NCBI RefSeq assembly: GCF_017916365.1
Contig: NZ_JAFMSU010000001.1
Span: forward strand, 1,641,028-1,705,027
Reading direction: 5' to 3'
Length of the DNA stretch: 64,000 nucleotides
Source of the DNA: Rufibacter roseolus
GTDB lineage: Bacteria; Bacteroidota; Bacteroidia; Cytophagales; Hymenobacteraceae
This document shows positions 8,817 to 17,742 of this stretch, one piece after another; the first letter of the stretch is position 1, and every line of letters starts with the position of its first letter. The position numbers were made by a program, and so were the translations under genes. Under the pieces are notes generated by a model that did no database searches, was not told the DNA's origin, and worked only from the letters and a program-made list of their open reading frames with translations.

Positions 8817-10055
8817 CTAATTATAATTTAAGACTGCAGTCGCCAATTCTCGGCCGTAAACTTCCCAGGGGCGTTTGCGTGCGGTTTCCATGGCCGCTTT
8901 CCCCGCAGATTTGATGGTGTCAGGTTGCCCGATGAGCTTTTCAATAGATGCTCTCAGGGCATCTGCAGACCCTGCCTCCACCAACCAGCCAGAATGATCA
9001 TGGGTGATAAGGTCAGGGCCAGCCGTTCTTTCGGTGGTGATAACTGGGGTGCCCTGAGACATGGCTTCTGAAATTACCAGACCAAATCCTTCAAAAAGAG
9101 AGGGGAAAACAAGTGCGTCCTGGGTGCGCATAAGGGAAAGCACATCTGCATGCGATAAACTGGGAATCCAGCGGTGGTTTGCCAGAGCCGTATCTAATGC
9201 AGGGCAGTTTGTGCTGGGTTTTCGCCCCACAATGGTCAGTTCCACATGCTTTCCAAGCGGGGTCACGGCGGCAAACAAATCGGCGATGCCCTTACGCTGG
9301 GAAAGCCCTCCTACAAACAGCAGCTTCAACCGTTTGCTTCCAGAGCCCGAGGAATAGTCCCTGCCGTTGATTACTGGAGGAAACCCGTAGGGGATGATTT
9401 CTATGGGGGCAAGAGCACCAGGATAGTCTTGTAAAGTTTTGGCGGTAAATTGGCTGGCTACAAAAATCCGGTCGGCTAACCGTAGTTCTTCGTCTTTACG
9501 GGCAAGCTTCTCCTCTGAGTCCTGGAGGCCCTTCAAGGTAGAGGCCCATTCAGGTTTCTGGAGCCGCTCGTTTTCCAACAGCCTTCTGGCAGTTCTCCAG
9601 TATCCAATAGGCAGATCGTATAGACAGTGAAGGTGTAGGTTCTTGGCCTTTTTAAAAGAGTCTAAAGCCCCGTCTTCAAAGGCATAGACCGCATTGGCTC
9701 CCTTTTTCAGGCCCGAGGTTATCTTGGATGCTACATGCCGATCAAATTTGCGGTAAACCGCATCAATGCAGAACAGGCCGGTCTCGTGTTGCGTGAAAGG
9801 AGAAAGACCCGCCTTCGTGGCCAGGAGCCGACCTGCTTCCATCCACGGCCAGGTTTTGGTGACTGTTTTCAGGCTGGGGTCAAACCGTCTTCTACGTATT
9901 TCCTTTAATGGCCCAATCCCGCCAAAACTATCCAAGGCACTCCCGGGAAAAGAAGCGATAGAGGTTCTGAATTCAGAAAGCATGCCCGCTTCCTGGAAGC
10001 CGCGCGCCGCTGCCCGTACATTAGCATTACCTGTTGGATGGGAAAGAATAACCAT
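8817..10055 (-). CDS. Glycosyltransferase family 4
   Basis: A 412-aa GT-B transferase. It opens with VILSHPTGNANVRAAARGF, a start seen in a subgroup of GT4 enzymes. The donor-site half shows LLFVGGLSQRKGIADLFAAV, then FPSLFEGFGLVISEAMSQGTP, with the Glu pair that contacts the nucleotide sugar. It lies 15 bases upstream of the polymerase gene and 12 bases after the preceding GT4, in a tight operon. It likely builds the repeat unit on the cytoplasmic face. Specificity is unknown. Confidence 0.85.
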   Translation of the reverse strand: MVILSHPTGNANVRAAARGFQEAGMLSEFRTSIASFPGSALDSFGGIGPLKEIRRRRFDPSLKTVTKTWPWMEAGRLLATKAGLSPFTQHETGLFCIDAVYRKFDRHVASKITSGLKKGANAVYAFEDGALDSFKKAKNLHLHCLYDLPIGYWRTARRLLENERLQKPEWASTLKGLQDSEEKLARKDEELRLADRIFVASQFTAKTLQDYPGALAPIEIIPYGFPPVINGRDYSSGSGSKRLKLLFVGGLSQRKGIADLFAAVTPLGKHVELTIVGRKPSTNCPALDTALANHRWIPSLSHADVLSLMRTQDALVFPSLFEGFGLVISEAMSQGTPVITTERTAGPDLITHDHSGWLVEAGSADALRASIEKLIGQPDTIKSAGKAAMETARKRPWEVYGRELATAVLNYN

Positions 10056-10067
10056 GGGGCCTGAACG

Positions 10068-11147
10068 CTAATTAGGTGTTAAATTCAGCTTTAATGCTTC
10101 TTTCCATCTCTGCACGACCGCAGGGGCAGAAAACTTCTCAGCATAGAGCCGTTTCTGATTTTCTTTTGAAATCTTGCCTGCTGCAAGGTCAACTGCGAAC
10201 AGCTCCACTGATTTCTTGATCTGCTCATAATCTGAATTAGCCGGGATCACTCTGGTTGAAACAGGATCACAGGCTATATCAGGAACCCCGCCGCGGTCTG
10301 TCGCCAACCAGGGGGTGCCGGCACTCATTACTTCCAAAAGGCTTATGGGCAATCCCTCGGGGTGCACGGAAAGCAGCAAGAATCCATCCAGCAAACCCAA
10401 AACCTTTTTAAGCTCTGTTACACCGGAGAAAGGGCCATGGTACCGCACCCTGGGGAAATTTTCAAAGTAGGAGAACGGATAGGCTTCCCCTTTTCCCCAT
10501 ATGTGAAATTCAACGCCCCCCAATGCCGGTTCTTCACTTAGCTTGCACAACAGGTCAATGCCTTTTTCCGGAATCAGGCGGCCGTAATAACCCAGCTTTA
10601 TCTTCCCGTTTTTGGTAAGAGGAAGCGGTTCCACCTCAATCTCCCGGGAGAGGCAAGGGATAGTATCAATGGTCCGGCTTAAAGCGGCCGACATTTCCAG
10701 GGCATTTCTGTGTGAGCAGGCAATAACTGTATCGGCTTTTTTGAGGGTGCCTATATAGTTGCTTCCCCAAGTGGCCTGGTCTTCTTTGTCTCCCGCAGTA
10801 TGATGGTGGTGAACCCAGGTTCCTTTTATTCTAAGCAGTTTAGGTAAAACACCAATGCTTTCTCCCTGACCGTTGGTGTAGAGGGCATCATACTGGTTAA
10901 ACTTCAATCTAAAAGCCACGGAAACCAGCCAGATCAGTCTTTCTGCCGAGGATTTGTTCTTGCCCAGAAAAACGTTCCGGCATTTGGCCCGGTACAGTTC
11001 CTCTGTGGCCGGAGGTATTCTGGAGTTAAGGACAATCAGGTCAATGATGACAGATTTGTCGCTCATTTTCTGGCAGAACTCAAGAAGATGGCTTTCTATT
11101 CCGCCGGTGGGTAAAAGCTGAGTGGAATAAACAACTATCTTTTTCAT
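10068..11147 (-). CDS. Glycosyltransferase family 4
   Basis: A 359-aa GT-B enzyme. The N terminus KKIVVYSTQLLPTGGIESHL has the GGIE/H loop typical of GT4. The C-terminal half has LGYYGRLIPEKGIDLL, then LSVHPEGLPISLLEVMSAGTP. It follows the pyruvyltransferase-like gene by 32 bases and precedes another GT4 by 12. It is shorter than the neighbouring GT4s but complete across both Rossmann halves. Donor and acceptor unknown. Confidence 0.85.
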   Translation of the reverse strand: MKKIVVYSTQLLPTGGIESHLLEFCQKMSDKSVIIDLIVLNSRIPPATEELYRAKCRNVFLGKNKSSAERLIWLVSVAFRLKFNQYDALYTNGQGESIGVLPKLLRIKGTWVHHHHTAGDKEDQATWGSNYIGTLKKADTVIACSHRNALEMSAALSRTIDTIPCLSREIEVEPLPLTKNGKIKLGYYGRLIPEKGIDLLCKLSEEPALGGVEFHIWGKGEAYPFSYFENFPRVRYHGPFSGVTELKKVLGLLDGFLLLSVHPEGLPISLLEVMSAGTPWLATDRGGVPDIACDPVSTRVIPANSDYEQIKKSVELFAVDLAAGKISKENQKRLYAEKFSAPAVVQRWKEALKLNLTPN

Positions 11148-11179
11148 GGTCTTCCTATTAATGCCCTCTTCTAAAAAGC

Positions 11180-12217
11180 TTATGAGTTCACTTGCTCAAT
11201 GGCTCTTTCTCTGAAAACCCTTTTCATCTGCTCGTTCGCTAACCCTGATGTGCATGCTGCCTTAACTCCCATTCTGTAAAGCCTGGCCATTAAAGTAGCC
11301 TTTTGCTTTATTTTTTGGAGTGCTGCCGTATCTGGGGTCCGCATTACATTGCCCCCCATGGCCACAGATTTGCTTACAATGGAAGAAAGGAACTCTTTCC
11401 TTTTTATCAGGGCAGCCTGGTTGACAACCGGTTTGGAGAAAGCGTTAGCGGCCAGCACCTCTTCATAGGAAATAATGTCCAGGAACTCTGCTACGGTGGC
11501 CAACCTGGGGTCTGAGGGGTTAGGATGAATCAGCATCACGTTTGCGCCCATTCCAAGACAAGGTAAGGCGCAATGAATTTTGGTGGTTACCACCAGGGCC
11601 GCCCTGCAATATCTTTCAAGAAGCGAATTCATGTGGGGTTCTGATTTCTGCATGAATTCCTGAATGGTTCCGCTTACATCTGGCGGGTCATGTGAAACCC
11701 TAACCATGGAAGTCCCCAGCAAACCTTCTAACTTCAGTTTTACCTTTTCAGGGATAGGGTGGTCAATGTTGTCAACGAGTAAAATTTCGCCTTCGCCGGT
11801 GGTATTGATGGGGGCTCTTTTTGCGGTGGTGATAGTTAGGCAACTGGAGTAGTAGGCGGGGATACCCCATCCTAAAAACAGTTTCAAGGTTTTTGCATCT
11901 CTGCACCCAATAGGTGCATGCTTCTTGAAATGGTCTCTGACTTTTCTGTTTAATAGTAGTTCTGACTGGGCAACGTGAACAGAGACGTAGACGGGTTGTA
12001 TGTTCTCAGGGGGAGGAAATTTGTCAAAGGAGTGCATGTACCAGCCATTTGCCACGAGTAACCCAGGTTCTGCAGCATCTATCTCTGCCAAGGCTTCCCG
12101 GTTTACTACCAGAGCATTTTCTGGTAAGAAATACTTAGCCACCATGCCTTGTAAGACATCTCCAATATTATTCCTGAGGTCTCCCTCAATCTGGTAGTAA
12201 TATTTCATAATAAGCAA
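11180..12217 (-). CDS. Polysaccharide pyruvyl transferase family protein
   Basis: A 345-aa protein resembling the PF04230 family, which adds ketal-linked pyruvate from PEP to sugars of exopolysaccharides. Visible features are DLRNNIGDVLQGMVAKY near the N terminus (the GD/GN motif of the family), GCRDAKTLKLFLGWGIPAYYSSCLT in the middle (split C-R-D, then the second domain) and TTKIHCALPCLGMGANVML, the usual T-x-R/K-xH segment. Pyruvate would give the polymer negative charge. It lies between the GT8-like gene and a GT4. Some family members do not pyruvylate, so the reaction is an inference. Confidence 0.75.
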   Translation of the reverse strand: MLIMKYYYQIEGDLRNNIGDVLQGMVAKYFLPENALVVNREALAEIDAAEPGLLVANGWYMHSFDKFPPPENIQPVYVSVHVAQSELLLNRKVRDHFKKHAPIGCRDAKTLKLFLGWGIPAYYSSCLTITTAKRAPINTTGEGEILLVDNIDHPIPEKVKLKLEGLLGTSMVRVSHDPPDVSGTIQEFMQKSEPHMNSLLERYCRAALVVTTKIHCALPCLGMGANVMLIHPNPSDPRLATVAEFLDIISYEEVLAANAFSKPVVNQAALIKRKEFLSSIVSKSVAMGGNVMRTPDTAALQKIKQKATLMARLYRMGVKAACTSGLANEQMKRVFRERAIEQVNS

Positions 12218-12298
12218 CTGATAAAATGGAAGTAATTCAATCTGCGCAAGTACTCGCTTCTTTGGATAGGATAGGTGGAAGGATGTTTTTGACTTGTT

Positions 12299-13201
12299 TT
12301 AAGAATAACTGTTAAATAGCGCTACCAAATCATGCCGGTCTTTGGTCCAGGGGTGGTGTAGGAAATCTGGGCTATCTGGTTTTGCCCCGTTAAAATGGAG
12401 AATGTGTACATCTTTTGACGCCTCTATAACTTTTCTCCTAAATCTTATTGGAATTTGGTTATTTTCTATGGCATTAAAAAACCTTGCTTGAAAATTCATT
12501 CTAAAATCAAAGGAGATAGGCTTGTTGAATTTCTGCATCCACAGGTAAATGATTTCCTGGTCACCTACGGTGCTGGCCCTAAACTCCTTTAAAATCTTCA
12601 GCAACGCCCGGTATTTCTCTGGGGTTCTGTCTTGAGGTCCAATCCTTAAAACGCCTGAGTTCATAGAGGCGAACGGAGGTAAAAAGATGCCCATGGCCAA
12701 CGCTTTGCAATAGGCATTAGTAAGGCTAAGTGCCTTGCTCAGCAACGGACGGTTGAAGGAGAAGACCGGTAAAATCCTTTCGTTGGCGGCACTTATCCCC
12801 AGAAAGGAATCCTCTTCCATAAAGGCGCTTAAATCTTTCAGTACTAACATGTCTGCATCTAATACCAGAATGTTGTTGTATTCTGAGAACAGGTCGCTCC
12901 AGAAATTCACGATGAAGAAGCCGGCATCATTAAAAGATTTTGATTCAAACTTCTCATTCTTGTCTATAAGCAGCTCCCGGTATTCAAACGCTTGCGGGTT
13001 GAAGCGTTTTGGGGATACTTTAGGGATAAGAGAGAAAGCGTTCTCCAACTCCCTGTCAACATCTGGGGTGAGAAATAAAAGAATAGGAGGGTGATTCACC
13101 CAGTTCTTCTTAATGGAGTTGATTAAAGTCTTTGCGTAGCGCGCAAAATCCTGATTCACAACAATGGCAATCGCGTTCTCTTTTAATGGTTGACCAAGCA
13201 T
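12299..13201 (-). CDS. GT8-like glycosyltransferase (GT-A, DxD)
   Basis: A 300-aa nucleotide-diphospho-sugar transferase. AIAIVVNQDFARYAKTLINS at the start, the metal-binding DADMLVLKDLSAFME around residue ~115, NSGVLRIGP and a late HILHFNGAKPD stretch match the GT8/glycogenin-type layout, in which the closing H-x-G/N-x-x-K motif binds the diphosphate. It sits 13 bases downstream of a GT4 gene. It likely adds a hexose to the repeat unit. Confidence 0.75.
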   Translation of the reverse strand: MLGQPLKENAIAIVVNQDFARYAKTLINSIKKNWVNHPPILLFLTPDVDRELENAFSLIPKVSPKRFNPQAFEYRELLIDKNEKFESKSFNDAGFFIVNFWSDLFSEYNNILVLDADMLVLKDLSAFMEEDSFLGISAANERILPVFSFNRPLLSKALSLTNAYCKALAMGIFLPPFASMNSGVLRIGPQDRTPEKYRALLKILKEFRASTVGDQEIIYLWMQKFNKPISFDFRMNFQARFFNAIENNQIPIRFRRKVIEASKDVHILHFNGAKPDSPDFLHHPWTKDRHDLVALFNSYS

Positions 13202-13214
13202 GGCTTAATGTATT

Positions 13215-14345
13215 TCAAGAGCTAACCTTGTTGACAAACTCCGCCTTGTTCAAGGATTCAATGAATTTCTGGGCTACTACCTGCAGTCTGGGTTTGGGGG
13301 CTTGTTTTGTGAAAACAGCTTCAAAACCCGATTCGCAGAAAAGTAGTTGTTCTGTAAACAAGTCGGTGAAGGCGGGATCCAGAATTTCCAGGGGCATACT
13401 GCCTCTAAGTAAAACCGGGAGCCCATGCTCCAGCATGGCCTGGGTTGCCCCGCTTTTACCCCACATGGTAAAGTCAGACCTGGAAATGCCCACGTCAGCT
13501 AACTGCAGTTGCAGGGAAATTTCATGGGGCGGTAAACGGCCTAGTTCCCGTACATACTCTTTGCCCAAAACAAGGGTAGCTGCCTTTAAGGCGGCTTCTG
13601 CATGAGGACCTCCCTCGCCAAAAGTTACCAATTCAGCCTTCAACCCCTTTAATTGCGCCGCTTTAGACAAAAACGACACCTGAGATCTGAAATCATCCAG
13701 CAGGCTGGTGAAACTTCCGAAATGGACTATTCTCAAGCGGTCTTCCTGCTTTCTGGCGTATCCGTCCACAGGAACGATGGGAATATTTCCGAACAGGGGA
13801 AGGAGCTTGGTTTCTGGTTGCGGCAGTTGTTTTCTGTAGATGTCAATGGTGGTAGTGATGTGGTCAGGGGCAGCCCTTCTGAGCAGATCCCTGATAATGA
13901 GTTTCTGGGCTTGTTTTAGCAAACCCATTTTAAAACCCACCTTACCGTCAACTCCCACCCAAAGCTCATGGAACATGACATGGAGTTTGCTTCCTTTGGT
14001 CAGTTCTTTCAAGGATAGATTCAGCAAAAAGGGCAATCCTTTTTCATGAAAAGAAAAGGGAACGTATTGCAAGCTAATCCAGTCAGGCCCAAATTCCTCC
14101 AAGTGCGCTCTTGCCATAAAGAACCGGGATTTAGCGGCAACCCCCGTAGGTAGTCGCACAACCTGTATGGAGATATTGCCAACTTCCTGGGTTTCTTTTA
14201 GCGGTATAGAGCAATACTTATCGTTTAGGGCAATAATAGATACCTGGTGGGCTTGCCGGATCAATTCTCCGGCAAGTCGCCGGGTGTAATCGCCCACGCC
14301 ATCGCAGTCAGGTTCAAGGGAGCCGCAAAGGAAAACTACTCTCAT
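13215..14345 (-). CDS. Glycosyltransferase family 4-like protein
   Basis: A 376-aa GT-B type protein. The N terminus reads MRVVFLCGSLEPDCDGVGDYTRRLAGELI, a split GT4 start with the GVGDY loop. The second half carries IVHFGSFTSLLDDF and a weaker donor site (DVGISRSDFTMWGKSGATQAML) without the classic E-x7-E, so it may be a divergent transferase. It overlaps nothing but lies only 3 bases after the membrane-protein gene. A copy of the dispersed palindrome sits inside its 3' end (13292-13329) and encodes part of EAVFTKQAPKPRL. Confidence 0.75.
   Translation of the reverse strand: MRVVFLCGSLEPDCDGVGDYTRRLAGELIRQAHQVSIIALNDKYCSIPLKETQEVGNISIQVVRLPTGVAAKSRFFMARAHLEEFGPDWISLQYVPFSFHEKGLPFLLNLSLKELTKGSKLHVMFHELWVGVDGKVGFKMGLLKQAQKLIIRDLLRRAAPDHITTTIDIYRKQLPQPETKLLPLFGNIPIVPVDGYARKQEDRLRIVHFGSFTSLLDDFRSQVSFLSKAAQLKGLKAELVTFGEGGPHAEAALKAATLVLGKEYVRELGRLPPHEISLQLQLADVGISRSDFTMWGKSGATQAMLEHGLPVLLRGSMPLEILDPAFTDLFTEQLLFCESGFEAVFTKQAPKPRLQVVAQKFIESLNKAEFVNKVSS
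13292..13329. repeat. Dispersed palindrome, copy 2 (inside a coding region)
   Basis: Core TTGTTTTGTGAAAACAGCTT with outer arms GGTTTGGGGG and CAAAACCC. It is read in frame near the C terminus of the GT4-like gene. Confidence 0.5.
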
Positions 14346-14348
14346 CTC

Positions 14349-15113
14349 TTACAGTACTGGTTCAAGTAGGGTGGCTTCTGTTTTGGCTCGCTCTGTTTCA
14401 GGTGCCTTTTTGTTAAAAGTGAAGACAACTGATTGCAGTTGTTCCTGGATGTAATGCAGCAGCGTATTAATTAGAAGGATGATACCGGTTATCTCCAAGG
14501 TTTCCTCAATGGTGAATATGACAGAATAGAGGATGCCTTCCCTTCCGTAGTTTTCTACAATCCAGCCTCCCACCATTTCCATGCCCAGGGTGCCTGATAT
14601 AAAAATGAGACCCGCCAGAAAGAAGTTACGGCTATACTTAGCGGGTAGAGACAGCAGAAACCTGATATAGGCTATGCTGAAAATGACCACGAACAAGCCG
14701 GCCCCCAGTACCCAGGAAAACAAGAATATGCCTGTAGGCTTTAAAGTATTAAAAGGAATAGCCAACATTTCATGAAATTGAAAACCTTCGTCACAAGCCA
14801 GAAGGCAAAATATTAGGGAGAGCCCGGCCCAATGTTTATAGAAAGGGTCTCCCGTTGATTTCTTCGCTTTGGAGATCAGGAAGAATAAGAAAGCGGAAAA
14901 GAATAAGATGGAGGTTGAAAAGAAGGCCGGCACGTTTCCCTCACTGTCCATGTAAAATTTTTGAATGAAGGTGAAAACAGACTCATAGCCCAGCACATTT
15001 CTCAGATAGCAGGCTATAAGGTTTAAAGCCACCAAGACCAAAGTAGTTTTTATCAAGAAGGATATTACTTTGGAAGGGATTACAGGCATGATAATCTGGG
15101 TATCTTTATGCAT
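14349..15113 (-). CDS. Unrecognised polytopic membrane protein with conserved-looking His/Glu motifs
   Basis: 254 aa; I do not recognise the family. Six or so membrane segments are visible (about 17-37, 62-81, 94-108, 126-155, 163-180, 194-221). Charged residues lie in or next to the membrane: D108-E109 and H114-E115 (LACDEGFQFHEM), E179 (GMEMVGG), E203/E204/E207 and H220 (TIEETLEITG). Such a set could bind a metal in a membrane hydrolase or lipid-modifying enzyme, but this is inference only. It lies between the flippase and a GT4 (3-base gap), so it probably belongs to the same glycan pathway. Confidence 0.6.
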   Translation of the reverse strand: MHKDTQIIMPVIPSKVISFLIKTTLVLVALNLIACYLRNVLGYESVFTFIQKFYMDSEGNVPAFFSTSILFFSAFLFFLISKAKKSTGDPFYKHWAGLSLIFCLLACDEGFQFHEMLAIPFNTLKPTGIFLFSWVLGAGLFVVIFSIAYIRFLLSLPAKYSRNFFLAGLIFISGTLGMEMVGGWIVENYGREGILYSVIFTIEETLEITGIILLINTLLHYIQEQLQSVVFTFNKKAPETERAKTEATLLEPVL

Positions 15114-15205
15114 GTCAATTTGAATTAAACTTATGAATCAAGCGGGTGATAGATAATCTGCCTTGTATAGGTTTATACAATAGTGGAGAGCTTAAATAAG
15201 TTGGG

Positions 15206-16501
15206 TTAGGTATGTTTAACTTGGGAGATTTTCAAGATGCTGAAAATGGTGTTGATGAGTACCTGTATAAAGGCAATGAAAATGTTGAATAACAAAATGC
15301 CCTGCAGGGTAGCCACATCAAAAAGGAAAGCTCCAACTACCAGAGATAGGACATTGAGGGGGATGGAAACAAAGGGATTGATTGCCCAGCCCCTGCTTGT
15401 GTATAAACCATACGAGATGGTAGAAATCAAGCCCAGGCAACTACCTGCTATTTGTAAAAAGACTTCATCTTGCAGATTGGTGTAGTTTTTACCTAAAATC
15501 CATAACACTTCAGAAGGAAACAGCCACACTATGCTTAGTATCATGGTGCTTAACAGCGTGACCATGAACTGAATCTGGACATAACGGCTGAAAAGTAGTC
15601 TGGCATTGTGTTGCAGGCGGGCAAACCGCGGGAAAGTAAGCGTACTGAACAGGACTCTTACTACCACCAACGCCAAAGAGAGCCTGCTCATGGCACCTAC
15701 TTGGGCTACGGCTTCGGTGGTGCCAAAGCTGGAAATGAGCCACAGCGTTAACTGACCAGATAAGCAGTAATAGATAGATCCAGGAAGGATTCTAGAGACA
15801 AAAGTTAAGATCTCTTTCCTTACCGCTGGGTCTGGCTCCTGGTGCAAATCGGCGTAACGGGCAGATAGCCTATGCAGTTTTAAGTTTGCCCAAATTTGGG
15901 GTAAACCACCAGCTAGCACTGCTACAAAAGCCCATGGGAAGGCAAACATGGTTAAGCCAATAAGGGTTAGCCTCCCTAAATTCACATGGATGTGGTTTTT
16001 CTGAAGGGGCGCAATATCCTGGCGTAGCTTCAGGGCCGTTTCAAGCAGGGTGCCCGACAATGCTGATAAAAAAGCAGGGATCAGACTAGCCGTGATCAAC
16101 CCCGCCATCAACCAGCTTGCCTGGTGGTGTCTCAGCAGATAGAGCAGGAGGGGAACGGCGATAGCCAAGCTGCCAATGGCAAACTTTTTTCTTAGCTCCA
16201 GCCCTGTAGTGATGACAATGCCCAATTGCTGAGGGTTTTGCCACACCTTTCCACCTTGGGCCATCACGCCGGTGGAGATGCCCCCATCTGCTAAAATGGT
16301 CATTGTGCCAAGCATGGTGTTTGCCAGTGTATAAAGGGCATACTCATGCGTGGGGAGCAGCCGAATGACCAAAATGCCGCTCAGAAACCCCGTGATTTGT
16401 ACCAGTAACTGAGCCGACCCCGTAAGGGTAATCAGCTTCCCCCATTCAATAGCCTTAGAATAGTATGACTTCTTGTATTTATGTTCAGCAACTGCTCTCA
16501 T
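15206..16501 (-). CDS. Wzx-like oligosaccharide flippase
   Basis: A 431-aa MATE/PST-type membrane protein that would move undecaprenyl-linked repeat units across the inner membrane. The N-terminal helix region ITLTGSAQLLVQITGFLSGILVIRLLP is typical of polysaccharide biosynthesis/flippase proteins. About 12 hydrophobic helices follow, e.g. FAIGSLAIAVPLLLYLL, LVVVRVLFSTLTFPRFARL and ISTISYGLYTSRGW. It sits between the exostosin-like gene and the unknown membrane protein, with gaps of 76 and 92 bases. Length agrees with Wzx proteins. Confidence 0.85.
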   Translation of the reverse strand: MRAVAEHKYKKSYYSKAIEWGKLITLTGSAQLLVQITGFLSGILVIRLLPTHEYALYTLANTMLGTMTILADGGISTGVMAQGGKVWQNPQQLGIVITTGLELRKKFAIGSLAIAVPLLLYLLRHHQASWLMAGLITASLIPAFLSALSGTLLETALKLRQDIAPLQKNHIHVNLGRLTLIGLTMFAFPWAFVAVLAGGLPQIWANLKLHRLSARYADLHQEPDPAVRKEILTFVSRILPGSIYYCLSGQLTLWLISSFGTTEAVAQVGAMSRLSLALVVVRVLFSTLTFPRFARLQHNARLLFSRYVQIQFMVTLLSTMILSIVWLFPSEVLWILGKNYTNLQDEVFLQIAGSCLGLISTISYGLYTSRGWAINPFVSIPLNVLSLVVGAFLFDVATLQGILLFNIFIAFIQVLINTIFSILKISQVKHT

Positions 16502-16577
16502 GACCTAAATAAATGAAAAGCTGATCTTCTGACTTAAATCACTATTATGTTTTTGAGCGACTTTCAGCGATTTCAGC

Positions 16578-17573
16578 TTAAAACGGCAATGCCATTTTGA
16601 ATACTTTGTTCACTTTGAGGTGAATTCTTTGGGGGAGAGTCCAGTGATTGGTCCAGTGTACCTGAAAGGAGTTCCATCTCTTGATTTCAAGTTGCCTGGT
16701 GGTTGCCGGGGAGGTAGACAAGAGCTTTATGAGGGAGTTAGCCAAATAGCCCGCCACCACCTCCGGGCTGAAATATTCTTTCCAGTACTGGTAAGCGGCC
16801 TGGCCTAACCTGCTGTAACTACCTTCTTGCTCTTTCAGAAAAGAATAAAGCTGGTCCGTTTTGTTCTGGGGGTAAAACAACGCAAACTCGTTCCAGTCTG
16901 GCCCTGGGGGCGGAACAAACTCATCGGCAATGATCACGGGACATCGGCCAAGGGCCATGCTTTCATAAATCCTGAAGCTAACGGGGGCCCACCCTGCGGG
17001 GCAGAGCGAAAACTTGGCGTTCCGGATAAGTTGAATGTATCGTTCCTTTTCTTCTTGCTGGTGGTTTAGCCAGCTGTCAGTAGCCTCTATCTGGAATTCT
17101 GGATTTGATTTCAGGCTTTTGATGAGCTCTACTCTTATTTTGTTTGACTTGGTGTTTCCTCTCCAGCTGGCCAGGAAAAAAGGTGGCTCATCAACCAGGC
17201 TTTCTGAGAAGATTAGTTTGTTGGGGTACTCCATGTAAGGAACAGAGGCATGGATAGCACCATCAAATCGCGTTTTAGGTAAGCTGGTGTATAGGCCTCT
17301 TAAAAGCCCGGTTGCGCAATCATCCCTATTGATAGTGTAGACCTTGGAAGCAAAGTCATTGATTAATGCATCTTTCAGTAAGCTCTTGATATATCTGAAA
17401 TCTTTGTAAGACTCTTTTTCCTGGATTATGAGGGCATCGGCGGTGTCTGGTGAAAAGACTTCCTCCACAGATCCAGTACTCAAAAGCGCTTCCTTTACAT
17501 TGGTAAGCATCTTTGAGTCAGGATCAGCTAAAGGTGATAAGTCGCTGGTTATGAAAAATAACTTTAGTCTCAT
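16578..17573 (-). CDS. Exostosin family (GT47-like) glycosyltransferase
   Basis: 331 aa. The second half has the signature of exostosin-like bacterial proteins: RNAKFSLCPAGWAPVSFRIYESMALGRCPVII, then FVPPPGPDWNEFALFY (here split: AKFSLCPAGW near ~190, RIYESMALGRCPVI near ~205). This segment forms the nucleotide-sugar site in GT47. The N-terminal half is less conserved (LFFITSDLSPLADPDSKM). It lies 169 bases after the Wzc-like gene. It probably adds one sugar, and the specific linkage is unknown. Confidence 0.75.
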   Translation of the reverse strand: MRLKLFFITSDLSPLADPDSKMLTNVKEALLSTGSVEEVFSPDTADALIIQEKESYKDFRYIKSLLKDALINDFASKVYTINRDDCATGLLRGLYTSLPKTRFDGAIHASVPYMEYPNKLIFSESLVDEPPFFLASWRGNTKSNKIRVELIKSLKSNPEFQIEATDSWLNHQQEEKERYIQLIRNAKFSLCPAGWAPVSFRIYESMALGRCPVIIADEFVPPPGPDWNEFALFYPQNKTDQLYSFLKEQEGSYSRLGQAAYQYWKEYFSPEVVAGYLANSLIKLLSTSPATTRQLEIKRWNSFQVHWTNHWTLPQRIHLKVNKVFKMALPF

Positions 17574-17742
17574 CTATTCCGGATAATTTTTGAATATATG
17601 CCATGATATAATCTTGATTGCTTATTTAAAACTCAATGCTTCATTTGAAGTGATAAGCATGGGGTAGTTTCTTGTTTGTACAATGTGATATAAATAAATA
17701 GGCTGAAGAATTTAGAATAGAATATAAAAGTCTGCTGGCTGA

